Under the pieces are notes generated by a model, which had not been told where the DNA came from, ran no database searches, and was given only the letters and a program-made list of their open reading frames with translations. From NCBI GenBank assembly GCA_039961715.1, contig JABRVW010000067.1:1-64000 (forward strand): a DNA stretch of 64,000 nucleotides. The letters are read 5' to 3'. The position numbers and the translations under genes are program-made. Within the stretch, counting starts at the first letter, position 1. Each line of letters starts with the position of its first letter. Below, in pieces: positions 54,471-63,836 of the stretch. This DNA comes from JACQPU01 sp039961715 (GTDB lineage Bacteria; Bacteroidota; Ignavibacteria; UBA10030).

Positions 54471-54505
54471 TTCTCTGTTTTTCTCACATTTTTACTATAT
54501 AAGGA

Positions 54506-55984
54506 ATGTCAAGGCCCCTGAATATTCTGTTTGTTTCCAGTGAAGTTGAGCCGTTCGCCAAGACAGGGGGGCTCGCCGACGTTTCCAGCGCTCTTCCCAA
54601 GGCCATCAAGGAATGCGGGCATGAAGTTCGGATCATGATGCCCCGCTACCGCTTCATCAGTGAGCGCAAGTTCAAGCTCCATGACATCATACGGCTCAGG
54701 GACATCCCTGTCCCGGTCGGGAACCAATCCGAGTTAGCCAACGTCAAATCTTCGTTTATCAGTAATCTGAAGGATAAGGTTCAAGTTTATTTTATCGACA
54801 ATGCCAAATATTTTGGCCGGGACGGGATTTACCAGAGTCCCGTTGGCAAGAAGGATTACCAGGACAACGATGAGCGGTTTATTTTCTTCTGCCGTGGCGT
54901 TTTGGAAACTCTGAAGCGGCTGGGTTGGCAACCGGACATCATTCACTGCAATGACTGGCAGACGGCTCTCATTCCCGCCTACATGAAGACCCTGTATGCC
55001 TCCGATCCGTTCTTCAAGAGCATCAAGACGGTGTTTACGATCCACAACATGGCCTACCAGGGCTCTTTTCCTGCCGAATCGTTCAAGAAATCAGGCCTTC
55101 CCAAAGAGTTGTTCACTCATGAGCAGGCGGAAGCATACGGCAGGTTTAACTTCCTGAAAACCGCTCTGGCTTTCGCGGACGCCATTACCACCGTAAGCCG
55201 GAAGTACGCCGATGAGATTTGTACCTCCCCGGACCTGGGAGCGGGCCTGGATGGATTTCTGGCAACGCGACGAAAAGACCTCCACGGCATTCTGAACGGG
55301 ATTGATTATCACCAGTGGAATCCGCTGACCGACGAGCACATTTACCGGAAGTACGACGCCAAGTCGATCGAGGCGAAGGTGGACAATAAGAAGGCTCTCG
55401 CTCAGAGGTTTGGTCTCGCGTACGACGAGCGTATACCCCTGATCGGCGCGATCTCAAGGCTCGTGGAACAGAAGGGATTTGACCTCGTGCTCGAGGCAAT
55501 GGATGATCTCATGAAGCTCAACGTGCAGTTTGTTCTGCTTGCCTCGGGGGAGACAAAGGTGGAAAAGAAGTTTGAGGCATTTCAAAAGAAGTACGCCGAT
55601 CGCCTGGGGTTGTTTTTCGGCTTCGACGAATCCCTGGCGCACTTGATTGAGGCCGGAAGCGACATGTTTCTCATGCCGTCGCGGTACGAGCCTTGCGGAC
55701 TCAACCAGATGTACAGCATGCGATACGGCACGGTGCCGATCGTCCGCGCGACCGGCGGTCTTGATGACACGGTGGAGGACCATGCGGGCAACGGGAAGGG
55801 AACGGGATTCAAATTTGAAAGATATGACGCCAGGGAGCTTGTAAAAGCTGTGCAGAGGGCGATCAAGGTGTACCAGCAACCGGACGAATGGAAGAAGTTG
55901 ATGAAGAACGGTATGGCCCGTGATTTTTCATGGGTGCACTCAGCCCGGCAGTACGGCAGTCTCTACAAAGAACTGCTGAAGTGA
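54506..55984 (+). CDS. glgA: Glycogen (starch) synthase, ADP-glucose type
   Basis: 492-aa GT5 glycosyltransferase that adds glucose from ADP-glucose to alpha-1,4-glucan. N-terminal domain has the sugar-nucleotide motif K19-T-G-G-L; HCNDWQTALIP and FTIHNMAYQG follow. C-terminal domain has IGAISRLVEQKGFDL and the catalytic-site stretch MPSRYEPCGLNQMYSMRYGTVPIVRATGGL. Length is normal. GGA precedes the ATG at very short spacing, so initiation efficiency may be modest. The stop overlaps the GTG of the phosphatase gene. No glgC or glgB is in the window. Confidence 0.95.
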   Translation: MSRPLNILFVSSEVEPFAKTGGLADVSSALPKAIKECGHEVRIMMPRYRFISERKFKLHDIIRLRDIPVPVGNQSELANVKSSFISNLKDKVQVYFIDNAKYFGRDGIYQSPVGKKDYQDNDERFIFFCRGVLETLKRLGWQPDIIHCNDWQTALIPAYMKTLYASDPFFKSIKTVFTIHNMAYQGSFPAESFKKSGLPKELFTHEQAEAYGRFNFLKTALAFADAITTVSRKYADEICTSPDLGAGLDGFLATRRKDLHGILNGIDYHQWNPLTDEHIYRKYDAKSIEAKVDNKKALAQRFGLAYDERIPLIGAISRLVEQKGFDLVLEAMDDLMKLNVQFVLLASGETKVEKKFEAFQKKYADRLGLFFGFDESLAHLIEAGSDMFLMPSRYEPCGLNQMYSMRYGTVPIVRATGGLDDTVEDHAGNGKGTGFKFERYDARELVKAVQRAIKVYQQPDEWKKLMKNGMARDFSWVHSARQYGSLYKELLK

Positions 55985-56559
55985 GCATTGAGACGACAGC
56001 GTTGTTTCTCGACCGCGATGGTACGATCAACGTCGAAGCAGAGTACCTCTCGGATCCGGATCGCGTGGAACTGATTCCCGGGTCGGCGGAGGCGATCCGA
56101 GAAGCGAATGAGGCCGGGATCCGGGTGATTGTCATCACGAATCAATCAGGCGTCGCCCGCGGACTCCACTCCGAAGCCGATGTTCTCGCCGTGCACCGAA
56201 GACTTGAGGAGCTTCTTGCCGCGCACAGGGCAAGACTCGATGCCCTGTACTACTGTCCGCACCATCCCGACGTCGGTTCCCCACCGTACAGAAAAGTTTG
56301 CAATTGTCGCAAACCGAAGACAGGAATGCTCGAACAAGCGGCAAAATCACACGGCATTGATCTTGCATCATCCTTTGTGGTGGGAGATAAATGTTCCGAT
56401 ATTGAGGCAGGGAGAAACGCCCGATGCGGAACCGTGCTGGTGCTTACGGGATACGGGCGGACTGAGAGCGGGCTCTGCCGACCCGACCATGTGGCAGACA
56501 ACCTGTATGCGGCATGGCACCATATCCGAGGCATCCTCCAGTCCCGGAAAACTAAATGA
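55981..56559 (+). CDS. gmhB: HAD phosphatase, GmhB-like (heptose bisphosphate phosphatase)
   Basis: 192-aa HAD-IIIA phosphatase. GTG 55981 overlaps the glgA stop (GTGA), which decides against the longer frame. Catalytic D11/D13 in LFLDRDGTIN; ITNQSG (motif II); zinc-binding CPHHP...VCNCRKPK loop typical of GmhB; VVGDKCSDIEAGRNA (motif IV). GmhB removes the 7-phosphate of D-glycero-D-manno-heptose 1,7-bisphosphate in ADP-heptose synthesis for LPS. The zinc loop supports GmhB over the histidinol-phosphatase branch, but the other pathway genes are not in view. Confidence 0.82.
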   Translation: MSIETTALFLDRDGTINVEAEYLSDPDRVELIPGSAEAIREANEAGIRVIVITNQSGVARGLHSEADVLAVHRRLEELLAAHRARLDALYYCPHHPDVGSPPYRKVCNCRKPKTGMLEQAAKSHGIDLASSFVVGDKCSDIEAGRNARCGTVLVLTGYGRTESGLCRPDHVADNLYAAWHHIRGILQSRKTK

Positions 56560-57713
56560 AACCTTTCCCGATTCATACAACGATCCCTGCGCTTGTCGTC
56601 GGGCTGTTCATACTCGCCGGATGCGTGAATGAACCCGGCATCGTCGGATCAGGCCTGGTTCCCGGAGGCGACTTTCTCAGGACAGACAGTCTTGTCCTTC
56701 GGCCGCGGACAAGCTTCAGCGTGCTCACCGTTCCCGACACCGTGAACAGCCTGCAGACCGTTGTTGCCATCGGCAGGACACCTTTTGCAGAGGCATGGGG
56801 TATTACGCTCTTCGAGAACTTTGGCGGCATCTATGACAGCATTGCGGTATTGACCGCCGAACTGCGACTGCAGACCTCGTTCCATCAGGGTGACTCTGCC
56901 GGACAGGTCACGCTTGCGGTCAGGAAGGCCTTGAAGACCTGGGCGGCACATTCCATCACGTATGCAGATCTTCGCGCGCCGGGCTTTTACGCGGACCCCC
57001 CGCTTTCGACCCACGACCTGGGATCCATCGGCGACACCGTGGACATTGCCATTCCCCTTGACACGGCGCTCGTCAGCTCGTGGTTCCGCTCCGATAGCAC
57101 CAACCCGAACTACGGCATCGTCCTTGAGCCAACCAACAACACCGTGATCAAGGGATTCATCAATCCACGTCTGGTTATTACCTACATTCCCGCCGGCACC
57201 TCTGATCCGGATACGGTAACGTTTGCCTCCGCGAACGGGAATTACGGCTTTGTCCTCGGAGGCATCGACACATCTGCATTTCAAGACAGCGTTGCAGTCC
57301 ATGTTCGCGCAGGAGCGGCCTCGCGCGCAATCCTCGGGTTCGACATCACCGGCCTCCCACCTCACTCCGCCATTCATCGCGCCCTGTTGGAGGTCTCAGC
57401 TGACGAGTCCCTCTTCGATCGTTCCTCCAATATGCGGGATTCCCTCATGGCGACGTTCCGCGATCAGCTTGGATTCATTCTGCAGTTTGAAGAATTGAGC
57501 ACTGCGGGGGGGAACGGGTCTGAGCGCGTGTACACGTTCAACGTCACCTCGTTCGTTCAGTTCTGGGTACAAGGCACAGGAATCCCCGAGATCGGACTGC
57601 GCGCCGTCGCTGAGCGAAACGGGATTGAGGGCTTCGTCCTCCACGGATCGGCCGCGGCGGACTCCACACGAAGGCCGCGCCTGCGCATCCTCTATTCTGC
57701 GACACGCCAATGA
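56556..57713 (+). CDS. Lipoprotein with DNRLRE-like domain
   Basis: 385-aa lipoprotein; LVVGLFILAGC is a clear lipobox. The mature part has two similar beta-sandwich halves of the DNRLRE type (LTAELRLQTSF...GQVTLAVRKALKTWAAHSITYADL; then AILGFDITGLPPHSAIHRALLEVSAD). DNRLRE-like modules occur in secreted carbohydrate-related or adhesive proteins, but their ligand here is unknown. Its ATG overlaps the phosphatase stop, and its own end overlaps the next start (ATGA), so it is coupled to the outer-membrane barrel protein and may function with it. Confidence 0.75.
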   Translation: MKPFPIHTTIPALVVGLFILAGCVNEPGIVGSGLVPGGDFLRTDSLVLRPRTSFSVLTVPDTVNSLQTVVAIGRTPFAEAWGITLFENFGGIYDSIAVLTAELRLQTSFHQGDSAGQVTLAVRKALKTWAAHSITYADLRAPGFYADPPLSTHDLGSIGDTVDIAIPLDTALVSSWFRSDSTNPNYGIVLEPTNNTVIKGFINPRLVITYIPAGTSDPDTVTFASANGNYGFVLGGIDTSAFQDSVAVHVRAGAASRAILGFDITGLPPHSAIHRALLEVSADESLFDRSSNMRDSLMATFRDQLGFILQFEELSTAGGNGSERVYTFNVTSFVQFWVQGTGIPEIGLRAVAERNGIEGFVLHGSAAADSTRRPRLRILYSATRQ

Positions 57714-58942
57714 GACGACGAACGTTTTTTCTCGGAATTCTGAGCGCGTTGATTGTCGGCCTTTCGCCGGCAGGCGGACCGGTGTATTCCCGGTTTGGCA
57801 TTGGTGACCTGCTTTCGTTTGGAAGCAACCGTGCGAACGGCATGGGCATTATGGGGTATGCCTTGCGAGGGGACGGGTTCATCAACCTGGCAAATCCCGC
57901 GGGCCTCTCAGGGCTCACGTACACACGCATCGCCGGGGGTTTTGATTATCGAACCCTCTCGCTCAGGGACGACTCAGGTTCCCAGCGGTTTGCCACCGGC
58001 GGCTTTCAGAGCCTCGCGCTGGCTGTTCCCGTTGCGGACAGCGCAGGTGTGGTTCTGTTTGCCGGCGCGGTGCCGTACAGCATCGTGGCATACGACGTTC
58101 GGGTACAATCGTTTGCCGGCAGTGCTTCCGTCAATCAGCGCATGAGCGGAACGGGCGGACTCTCAACGTTGAATCTGGGCGGCTCCTTTCGACTTTCACA
58201 TGACGTCACGCTGGGTGTCGCGTTCTCCTACTATTATGGAACCATTCATCGCAGACTCGAGGTGGATTTCAATGACGATTCCTTTGCAAGCACAGAAGTG
58301 CGAACGACGTTGTCTCACAAGGGCCCGGGTTTTACCCTTGGAATGACTTACGGAGGCATCGGCTCGCTGTTCGGCACCCCCTCGCTTCCGCTGACGCTTG
58401 GCCTTGTGTTCACGACACCTGCTTCGCTCTCCGTCAAGGAGGAGACGTTGTTGTTGACGGAGAGGACGGCGGATACGACGCAGACCCGGCGCGGCTCAGC
58501 ACGCCTCCCTGCGGGCATCGGCCTGGGGCTCGCGTACGACGGCACCGGATTTGCCCTTTCGGGAGATCTGGCCCTCCAAGACTGGAGCTCCGCAAACTTT
58601 TTTGAGACCCCTTCTGTTCAGGTCAGAAACAGCCTCAGGGCTGCTGCAGGAATTGAGTTCAAAGCGAAACAGGATCCCATAACGTATTGGGACCGGGTGG
58701 CATATAGGGCGGGTTTTGCGTATACTTCGTCTTACATAGCCGTGAACGGCCAGCCGATCAACTCGTGGGCTCTCTCCGGTGGCGTTGTCCTTCCCATCGG
58801 ACCCGACGCCCGGATGAGTGTGGATCTGACCGCAGGCTCCCGCGGCACGACTGACCGTGGCCTGGTTCGCGAGACCTTTTTCAGGCTTTCGGTTTCGGTG
58901 GATGCAAGCGAGGTCTGGTTCGTAACGATTGAAGAAGACTGA
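57710..58942 (+). CDS. Outer-membrane barrel protein (FadL/PorV-like plan)
   Basis: 410-aa predicted barrel with signal (FFLGILSALIVGLSPAGG). The mature start VYSRFGIGDLLSFGSNRANGMGIMGYALRGDGFINLANPAG follows the plan 'RxxGMGxAxxA...NPAGLS' of FadL/OmpP1 and PorV relatives. Long alternating strands follow to the C-terminus. It lacks the exact PorV opening. It is translationally coupled to the DNRLRE lipoprotein, suggesting a lipoprotein-barrel pair. Substrate unknown. Confidence 0.78.
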   Translation: MRRRTFFLGILSALIVGLSPAGGPVYSRFGIGDLLSFGSNRANGMGIMGYALRGDGFINLANPAGLSGLTYTRIAGGFDYRTLSLRDDSGSQRFATGGFQSLALAVPVADSAGVVLFAGAVPYSIVAYDVRVQSFAGSASVNQRMSGTGGLSTLNLGGSFRLSHDVTLGVAFSYYYGTIHRRLEVDFNDDSFASTEVRTTLSHKGPGFTLGMTYGGIGSLFGTPSLPLTLGLVFTTPASLSVKEETLLLTERTADTTQTRRGSARLPAGIGLGLAYDGTGFALSGDLALQDWSSANFFETPSVQVRNSLRAAAGIEFKAKQDPITYWDRVAYRAGFAYTSSYIAVNGQPINSWALSGGVVLPIGPDARMSVDLTAGSRGTTDRGLVRETFFRLSVSVDASEVWFVTIEED

Positions 58943-58967
58943 CAGCCACAAAGGAGATCACAGAATA

Positions 58968-60239
58968 ATGAAACGACTCTTGCTCCTCCTCACTGTTGCC
59001 GCATGGATCGTCACAGGAAGTTCCATTGCGCAGGGGAACGACGCCGAAGCGGCGAAGAACTGGAGCCTGTTCTTTGAGTATCACAAGAACGGAGACTACA
59101 TTACGGCCGCTCCGTATGGCTGGAAGGTGATCCAGCTGAATCCGACGCGGTTCAAGACCGTCTACGCCAAGCTCGCGGAGTGTTATTTCAATTTTTCACA
59201 GAGCGCCCAGGGAGATGCACGGAAGGCCCACGTGGACACAATGATCGCGATCTATGACATGGGTATCAAGAATCTTCCCGACCGTGCCCCAAGCCTGTAC
59301 CTTATGCGCGCCTACGCGCTGGAAAACTACACCGAAAGCGCGAGGGACCTCGAAGCGATCGACAGCTACGAAAAAGCAGTCGCCGGAGACACGTCGATTG
59401 CCTTTGCCTACTTCGACCGGCTCGGCCTGCTGTACATGAAGCACATGGAGGAAACACCCTCATTCCGCACAAAGGCCATTGAGTTGTACCGGACCCAGAA
59501 GGAGCGTGATCAGGACAATCCGGTCATCATCGATCGGCTCCGGACGCTCATCAGCGATCCGCAGGAACTGATCAAGATCGCCGAGGAGGATCTGAAGAAC
59601 GACCCGAACAACCTTGAAAAGATGTGGAATGCGGCGCAGGCGTACATTGAGGGAGAGCAATTTAACGGCGCCGAACGGCACCTTCTGGCCCTGGTGAAGA
59701 AATCCCCCAAGACAGCGACGTATTGGAATGAGCTGGGAAAGGTGCGCCAGCGGAGCGGAAAATACCGCCAGGCGATCGACGCCTATGAAGAGGCGCTCAA
59801 GCTTAATCCCGCCCTTCGGGAGAACCATTTGAACATCACGGTCTGCTATCGCATGATGAAGAACTTCAGCGCTGCCCGGGAGACGGCACGGCGTGCGGCC
59901 CGGCTCGAGCGGGGTTGGGGCAGACCGTACATGGAATTGGCCGAAGTCTACAAGGCCGCCGTCGAGGCCTGCATCAAGGACACCAAGAACGGCGATTGGT
60001 CGAAACTCGACATCGACGACAAGCTCGTGTACCGTCTGGCCCAGGATGCCCTCCAGGACGCGAAGAGGGTGGAACCTGCGCTCGCCTCGGAAGCAAACCA
60101 GCGCTACAGCGAGCTTTCGACCCTCGTCCCCACCAAGGAAGATCTCTTCTTCAATAAAGACCGTATCATCAACGGCCGGATGAGGATCATGGGATCGTGT
60201 TATTCCTGGGTCGAAGAACAGGTTGCCGTTTCCCTCTGA
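58968..60239 (+). CDS. Secreted TPR-repeat protein
   Basis: 423 aa with a Sec signal (LLLLLTVAAWIVTGSSIAQ). ATG 58968 is used; AAGGAG stands 11 bases upstream, a rather long spacing. Tetratricopeptide repeats fill the protein, the clearest in YWNELGKVRQRSGKYRQAIDAYEEALKLNPALRENHLNI (about residues 250-290) and a YDMGIKNLPDRAPSLYLMRAYAL unit near 100. It is probably a periplasmic scaffold. It follows the barrel gene by 25 bases and precedes rpiB by one base. Confidence 0.85.
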   Translation: MKRLLLLLTVAAWIVTGSSIAQGNDAEAAKNWSLFFEYHKNGDYITAAPYGWKVIQLNPTRFKTVYAKLAECYFNFSQSAQGDARKAHVDTMIAIYDMGIKNLPDRAPSLYLMRAYALENYTESARDLEAIDSYEKAVAGDTSIAFAYFDRLGLLYMKHMEETPSFRTKAIELYRTQKERDQDNPVIIDRLRTLISDPQELIKIAEEDLKNDPNNLEKMWNAAQAYIEGEQFNGAERHLLALVKKSPKTATYWNELGKVRQRSGKYRQAIDAYEEALKLNPALRENHLNITVCYRMMKNFSAARETARRAARLERGWGRPYMELAEVYKAAVEACIKDTKNGDWSKLDIDDKLVYRLAQDALQDAKRVEPALASEANQRYSELSTLVPTKEDLFFNKDRIINGRMRIMGSCYSWVEEQVAVSL

Positions 60240-60240
60240 C

Positions 60241-60678
60241 ATGGTAGCCATCGGTAGCGACCACGCGGGATATGAGTACAAGGAGCAGCTGAAGAAGCTG
60301 TTGGCCGATCTGAAGATCCCGTTCAAGGACTTCGGGCCAGACAGTCCTGAGTCCACCGACTATCCTGACTGGGCGCAAAAGGTCGCCCGGAGCGTGTCCA
60401 CGGGAGAATGTGAACACGGAATCCTGGTCTGTGGCACCGGAATCGGCATGGCGATTGTCGCCAACAAGCATAAGGGCGTCCGGGCGGCGCCCTGCGAATC
60501 GGTGACAGCGGCACGTCTTGCCCGCCGGCACAACAATGCAAATGTCCTCACCATCGGCGCCCGGTTGACTGGCTGGGAAGCGGTCGCCGACATCGTCAGG
60601 ACGTTTTTTTCCGAGCCCTTCGAGGGCGGACGGCATGAACGGCGGGTTCAGAAGATCCACACACTGACCAGCCTTTGA
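60241..60678 (+). CDS. rpiB: Ribose 5-phosphate isomerase B
   Basis: 145-aa RpiB/LacAB-type isomerase interconverting ribose 5-phosphate and ribulose 5-phosphate in the pentose phosphate pathway. GSDHAGYEYK near the N-terminus binds phosphate; the catalytic Cys is C64 in VCGTGIGM and the ring-opening His is H97 in RRHNNANVL. ATG 60241 lies one base after the TPR gene stop. Size is normal for the family. Confidence 0.94.
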   Translation: MVAIGSDHAGYEYKEQLKKLLADLKIPFKDFGPDSPESTDYPDWAQKVARSVSTGECEHGILVCGTGIGMAIVANKHKGVRAAPCESVTAARLARRHNNANVLTIGARLTGWEAVADIVRTFFSEPFEGGRHERRVQKIHTLTSL

Positions 60679-60728
60679 CCGCGTTGCGGTCCCCGTTCCG
60701 TCTCATCCTCACTTCCAGAGCATCCATC

Positions 60729-62033
60729 ATGAAGAACTCTCTTCAGCAGGTTGACCCTGCGGTCTTCGCGGCCCTTGCCGGGGAAATCCACCGTCAGAAC
60801 TCCACCCTGGAACTCATCGCATCTGAAAACTTCGTCAGCCTTGCGGTCCTCGAAGCGCTTGGATCGGTGATGACGAACAAGTATGCCGAGGGATATCCGG
60901 GACGGCGGTACTATGGAGGATGTGAATTTGTGGATCAGGCGGAGAACCTGGCCCGCGAACGCGTACAACAATTGTTCGGAGCCGCATACGCCAACGTTCA
61001 GCCGCATTCCGGCTCCCAAGCCAATATGGCCGTGTATTTTTCGTTTCTGAAGCCCGGAGACAAAGTCCTCGGCATGGACCTCTCCCACGGCGGGCACCTG
61101 ACCCACGGATCTCCGGTGAACTTCTCCGGACAACTCTATTCCTTCGCCGCGTATGGCGTGTCGCGCGAAACCGGAATGATCGATTACAACCGTGTGGAGG
61201 ACATCGCCCGCAAGGAGCGTCCGCGAATGATCACTGTCGGAGCCAGCGCCTACTCGCGCAACATCGACTACAAGGCCTTCCGCCAGATCGCCGATGCAGT
61301 CGGGGCGTTTCTCTTTGCGGACATCGCGCATCCGGCCGGCCTGATTGCCGCCAAACTGCTCAACGATCCCCTTCCCCATTGCCATGTGGTCACGTCCACC
61401 ACCCACAAAACCCTGAGGGGACCGAGGGGCGGTTTGATCCTCATGGGACGGGACTTCGAAAACCCATTCGGCGTTGTCGCACCAAAGTCCGGCAGAAAGA
61501 AGATGATGTCAGAGTTGATCGATTCCATGGTCATTCCGGGCATTCAGGGCGGACCACTCATGCACGTCATCGCTGCAAAAGCCGTCGGGTTCGGGGAGAA
61601 CCTGCGTCCCGAATTTGTGCAGTACTCCCGCCAGGTCATCCGGAATGCGCAGGCCCTTGCCCGAGCGCTGACCGAGCGCGGATTCCAGGTGATTTCGGGA
61701 GGGACAGACAATCACCTCATGCTTATCGACCTTCGCAACAAGAACGTGACAGGAAAGCAGGCCCAGGAGGCCCTTGACCAGGCCGGTATTACGGTGAACA
61801 AGAATGCGGTGCCCTTTGACGATAAATCCCCGTTCATTACCAGCGGGATCCGGATCGGCACTCCGGCTCTGACAACCCGGGGAATGAAGGAGCCGGAGAT
61901 GGACCGGATTGCAGGACTGATCGACAAGGTCATCACGAATCTCGACAAGCCCGGCATTTTCAAATCCGTCCACACCGAGGTCGAGACGCTGTGCGCTGCT
62001 TTTCCTCTGTACCCTGAAATCGGCAGATCCTGA
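60729..62033 (+). CDS. glyA: Serine hydroxymethyltransferase
   Basis: 434-aa PLP enzyme converting serine and tetrahydrofolate to glycine and 5,10-methylene-THF. Motifs: LELIASENFVS, NKYAEGYPGRRYYGG, NVQPHSGSQAN, DIAHPAGLIA, and the PLP lysine K227 in STTHKTLRGPRGG. ATG 60729 gives the standard start; the frame continues upstream to 60675 without a signal of use. Located between rpiB and tatC in a close-packed run of housekeeping genes. Confidence 0.97.
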   Translation: MKNSLQQVDPAVFAALAGEIHRQNSTLELIASENFVSLAVLEALGSVMTNKYAEGYPGRRYYGGCEFVDQAENLARERVQQLFGAAYANVQPHSGSQANMAVYFSFLKPGDKVLGMDLSHGGHLTHGSPVNFSGQLYSFAAYGVSRETGMIDYNRVEDIARKERPRMITVGASAYSRNIDYKAFRQIADAVGAFLFADIAHPAGLIAAKLLNDPLPHCHVVTSTTHKTLRGPRGGLILMGRDFENPFGVVAPKSGRKKMMSELIDSMVIPGIQGGPLMHVIAAKAVGFGENLRPEFVQYSRQVIRNAQALARALTERGFQVISGGTDNHLMLIDLRNKNVTGKQAQEALDQAGITVNKNAVPFDDKSPFITSGIRIGTPALTTRGMKEPEMDRIAGLIDKVITNLDKPGIFKSVHTEVETLCAAFPLYPEIGRS

Positions 62034-62036
62034 CCC

Positions 62037-62843
62037 ATGGTTCCCTTCCTGAAACGAGGCGGCGGTGCAGCTGACCAGCAGGAGATGTCGTTCCTGGACC
62101 ACCTTGAGGAACTCCGCTGGCATATCATCCGCGCCCTGATCGGGTTGCTGGTGGCCACGGCGATTTGCGGCGTCTACGCCGACCTGATCGTGCAGGACAT
62201 CCTGATGCGCCCGCTCCGCGAAGCAGGGCTCAAGGCACAGGTGCTCACGCCGTACGGAATCGTGCTTCTGTATATGCAGACGGTCCTGATCTGCGGGCTG
62301 ATCGTGAGCATGCCAAACACTCTCTATTGGTTGTGGAAGTTCGTGGCACCAGGCCTGTTGCCGAAAGAACGACGATATGTTGCGAGGGTCGTCTTCCTCA
62401 CATCATTCTGTTTTTTCGGAGGAGTCGCGTTTTCCTATTTCATCCTTCTTCCCTATTCCCTGACATTCTTTGCAACGTTTGGGACACAATCCATCGACCT
62501 GAACATAGCCATCGACCATTATATCGGGTTCATTCTCACCCTGCTCCTCGGCGCCGGGCTTGTGTTCGAGCTTCCGATGATCTCGTATTTCCTCACGAAG
62601 ATCGGATTCCTGACACCGGAGTTCATGCGGCAATACCGCAGGCACTCGATCGTGGTCATCCTGATCCTCGCGGCCCTCGTCACACCGACACCCGATCCCC
62701 TGACGCAGTTGATGCTCGCCGTCCCCCTTTTGCTCTTGTATGAAACCAGCATCTTCGTTTCCAAGATGGCTCTGAAGCAATCCGAAGCCGAACGCGCAGT
62801 TGCGGCGGATGAGTCCGCCACCGCCGGGGGGCATTCCTCATGA
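62037..62843 (+). CDS. tatC: Sec-independent protein translocase TatC
   Basis: 268-aa six-TM inner-membrane protein, the receptor for twin-arginine signals. It opens with SFLDHLEELRWHIIRAL, the signal-binding N-terminal helix with conserved Glu, then the TM segments with TPYGIVLLYMQTVLICGL and KFVAPGLLPKERRYV. ATG 62037 is 3 bases past glyA; an ATG at 62085 (MSFLDHLEE) is also possible, but AGGAG there is too close. The Tat-type PLP enzyme at the left of the window is a plausible client. The end overlaps the prenyl synthase gene. Confidence 0.95.
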   Translation: MVPFLKRGGGAADQQEMSFLDHLEELRWHIIRALIGLLVATAICGVYADLIVQDILMRPLREAGLKAQVLTPYGIVLLYMQTVLICGLIVSMPNTLYWLWKFVAPGLLPKERRYVARVVFLTSFCFFGGVAFSYFILLPYSLTFFATFGTQSIDLNIAIDHYIGFILTLLLGAGLVFELPMISYFLTKIGFLTPEFMRQYRRHSIVVILILAALVTPTPDPLTQLMLAVPLLLLYETSIFVSKMALKQSEAERAVAADESATAGGHSS

Positions 62844-63835
62844 CGCTTGCCGGCAAACGCGTTGTGACGCTGGACCACATCCGGGAACCTATTCGGGAGG
62901 AGCTTCGCGAGTTTGAGCGGTACTTCCGGGAAGCCATGCGCTCGAACGTCGGCCTTGTCGATCTGGTTGCCCGATACCTGGTGCGTCAGAAGGGAAAGAA
63001 AGTCCGCCCTCTCCTCGTCCTCTTGAGCGCCAAAGCCTGCGGGCAAATCACGGCAAAGACGATGCGCGGCGCCACGCTGGTGGAGATTCTGCACACCGCC
63101 ACGCTCGTTCACGATGATGTGGTCGATGATGCCGACACGAGGAGGGGATTCGCATCGATCAACGCCGTCTGGAAGAACAAGATTGCCGTTCTCATGGGCG
63201 ACTATCTGCTTGCCCGGGGATTGCTGTTGTCGCTGGAACATTCCGACCACTACTTCCTGCACGCCACTTCACGCGCCGTGAAGCGGATGAGCGAGGGAGA
63301 GCTGTTGCAGATCCAGAAGAGCCGGCAGTTGGACATCGATGAGGAGACCTACCTGAGGATCATCGGAGACAAGACAGCCTCCCTGCTCTCAACCTGCACG
63401 GACATCGGATGCGCCAGTGTCAGCGATGACCAGGAACTTCGCGCAATCATGCGCGCGTTTGGGGAACATGTCGGGATGGCCTTCCAGATCCGGGATGACC
63501 TGCTGGATTACCTGGGACGAAAGAGCATCATTGGAAAACCCACGGGGATCGACCTGAAGGAAAAGAAACTGACTCTGCCGCTCATTCACGCTTTGAGGGA
63601 AGCGGATCGGAGGGACTCCCGGAAGGCGCTCGGGATCATCCGGGGTGGCGCCAAGACAAAAGAGATTCCTTGGATTGTGGAGTTTGTACGAAACAACGGT
63701 GGGATTGAGTACGCTCTTGCGAAGGCAGCTCACTATGCCGGTCTCGCCCGGCAGAATCTCACCTCCCTGGCGGACACCCCCGCACGCGAGGCCTTGCTTC
63801 AGTTCGTGGACTACGTGATGGACCGCGAGGCCTGA
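62840..63835 (+). CDS. Polyprenyl diphosphate synthase (octaprenyl/heptaprenyl type)
   Basis: 331-aa trans-prenyltransferase (IspA/IspB superfamily) that condenses allylic diphosphates with isopentenyl diphosphate. First Asp-rich motif in HDDVVDDAD (about residue 90), second in QIRDDLLDYLG (about 217-221). Length and MGDYLLARG / KTASLLSTCTDIG segments fit the long-chain, quinone-side-chain class rather than farnesyl synthase. ATG overlaps the tatC stop by 4 bases. Product chain length cannot be fixed from sequence. Confidence 0.93.
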   Translation: MTLAGKRVVTLDHIREPIREELREFERYFREAMRSNVGLVDLVARYLVRQKGKKVRPLLVLLSAKACGQITAKTMRGATLVEILHTATLVHDDVVDDADTRRGFASINAVWKNKIAVLMGDYLLARGLLLSLEHSDHYFLHATSRAVKRMSEGELLQIQKSRQLDIDEETYLRIIGDKTASLLSTCTDIGCASVSDDQELRAIMRAFGEHVGMAFQIRDDLLDYLGRKSIIGKPTGIDLKEKKLTLPLIHALREADRRDSRKALGIIRGGAKTKEIPWIVEFVRNNGGIEYALAKAAHYAGLARQNLTSLADTPAREALLQFVDYVMDREA

Positions 63836-63836
63836 T

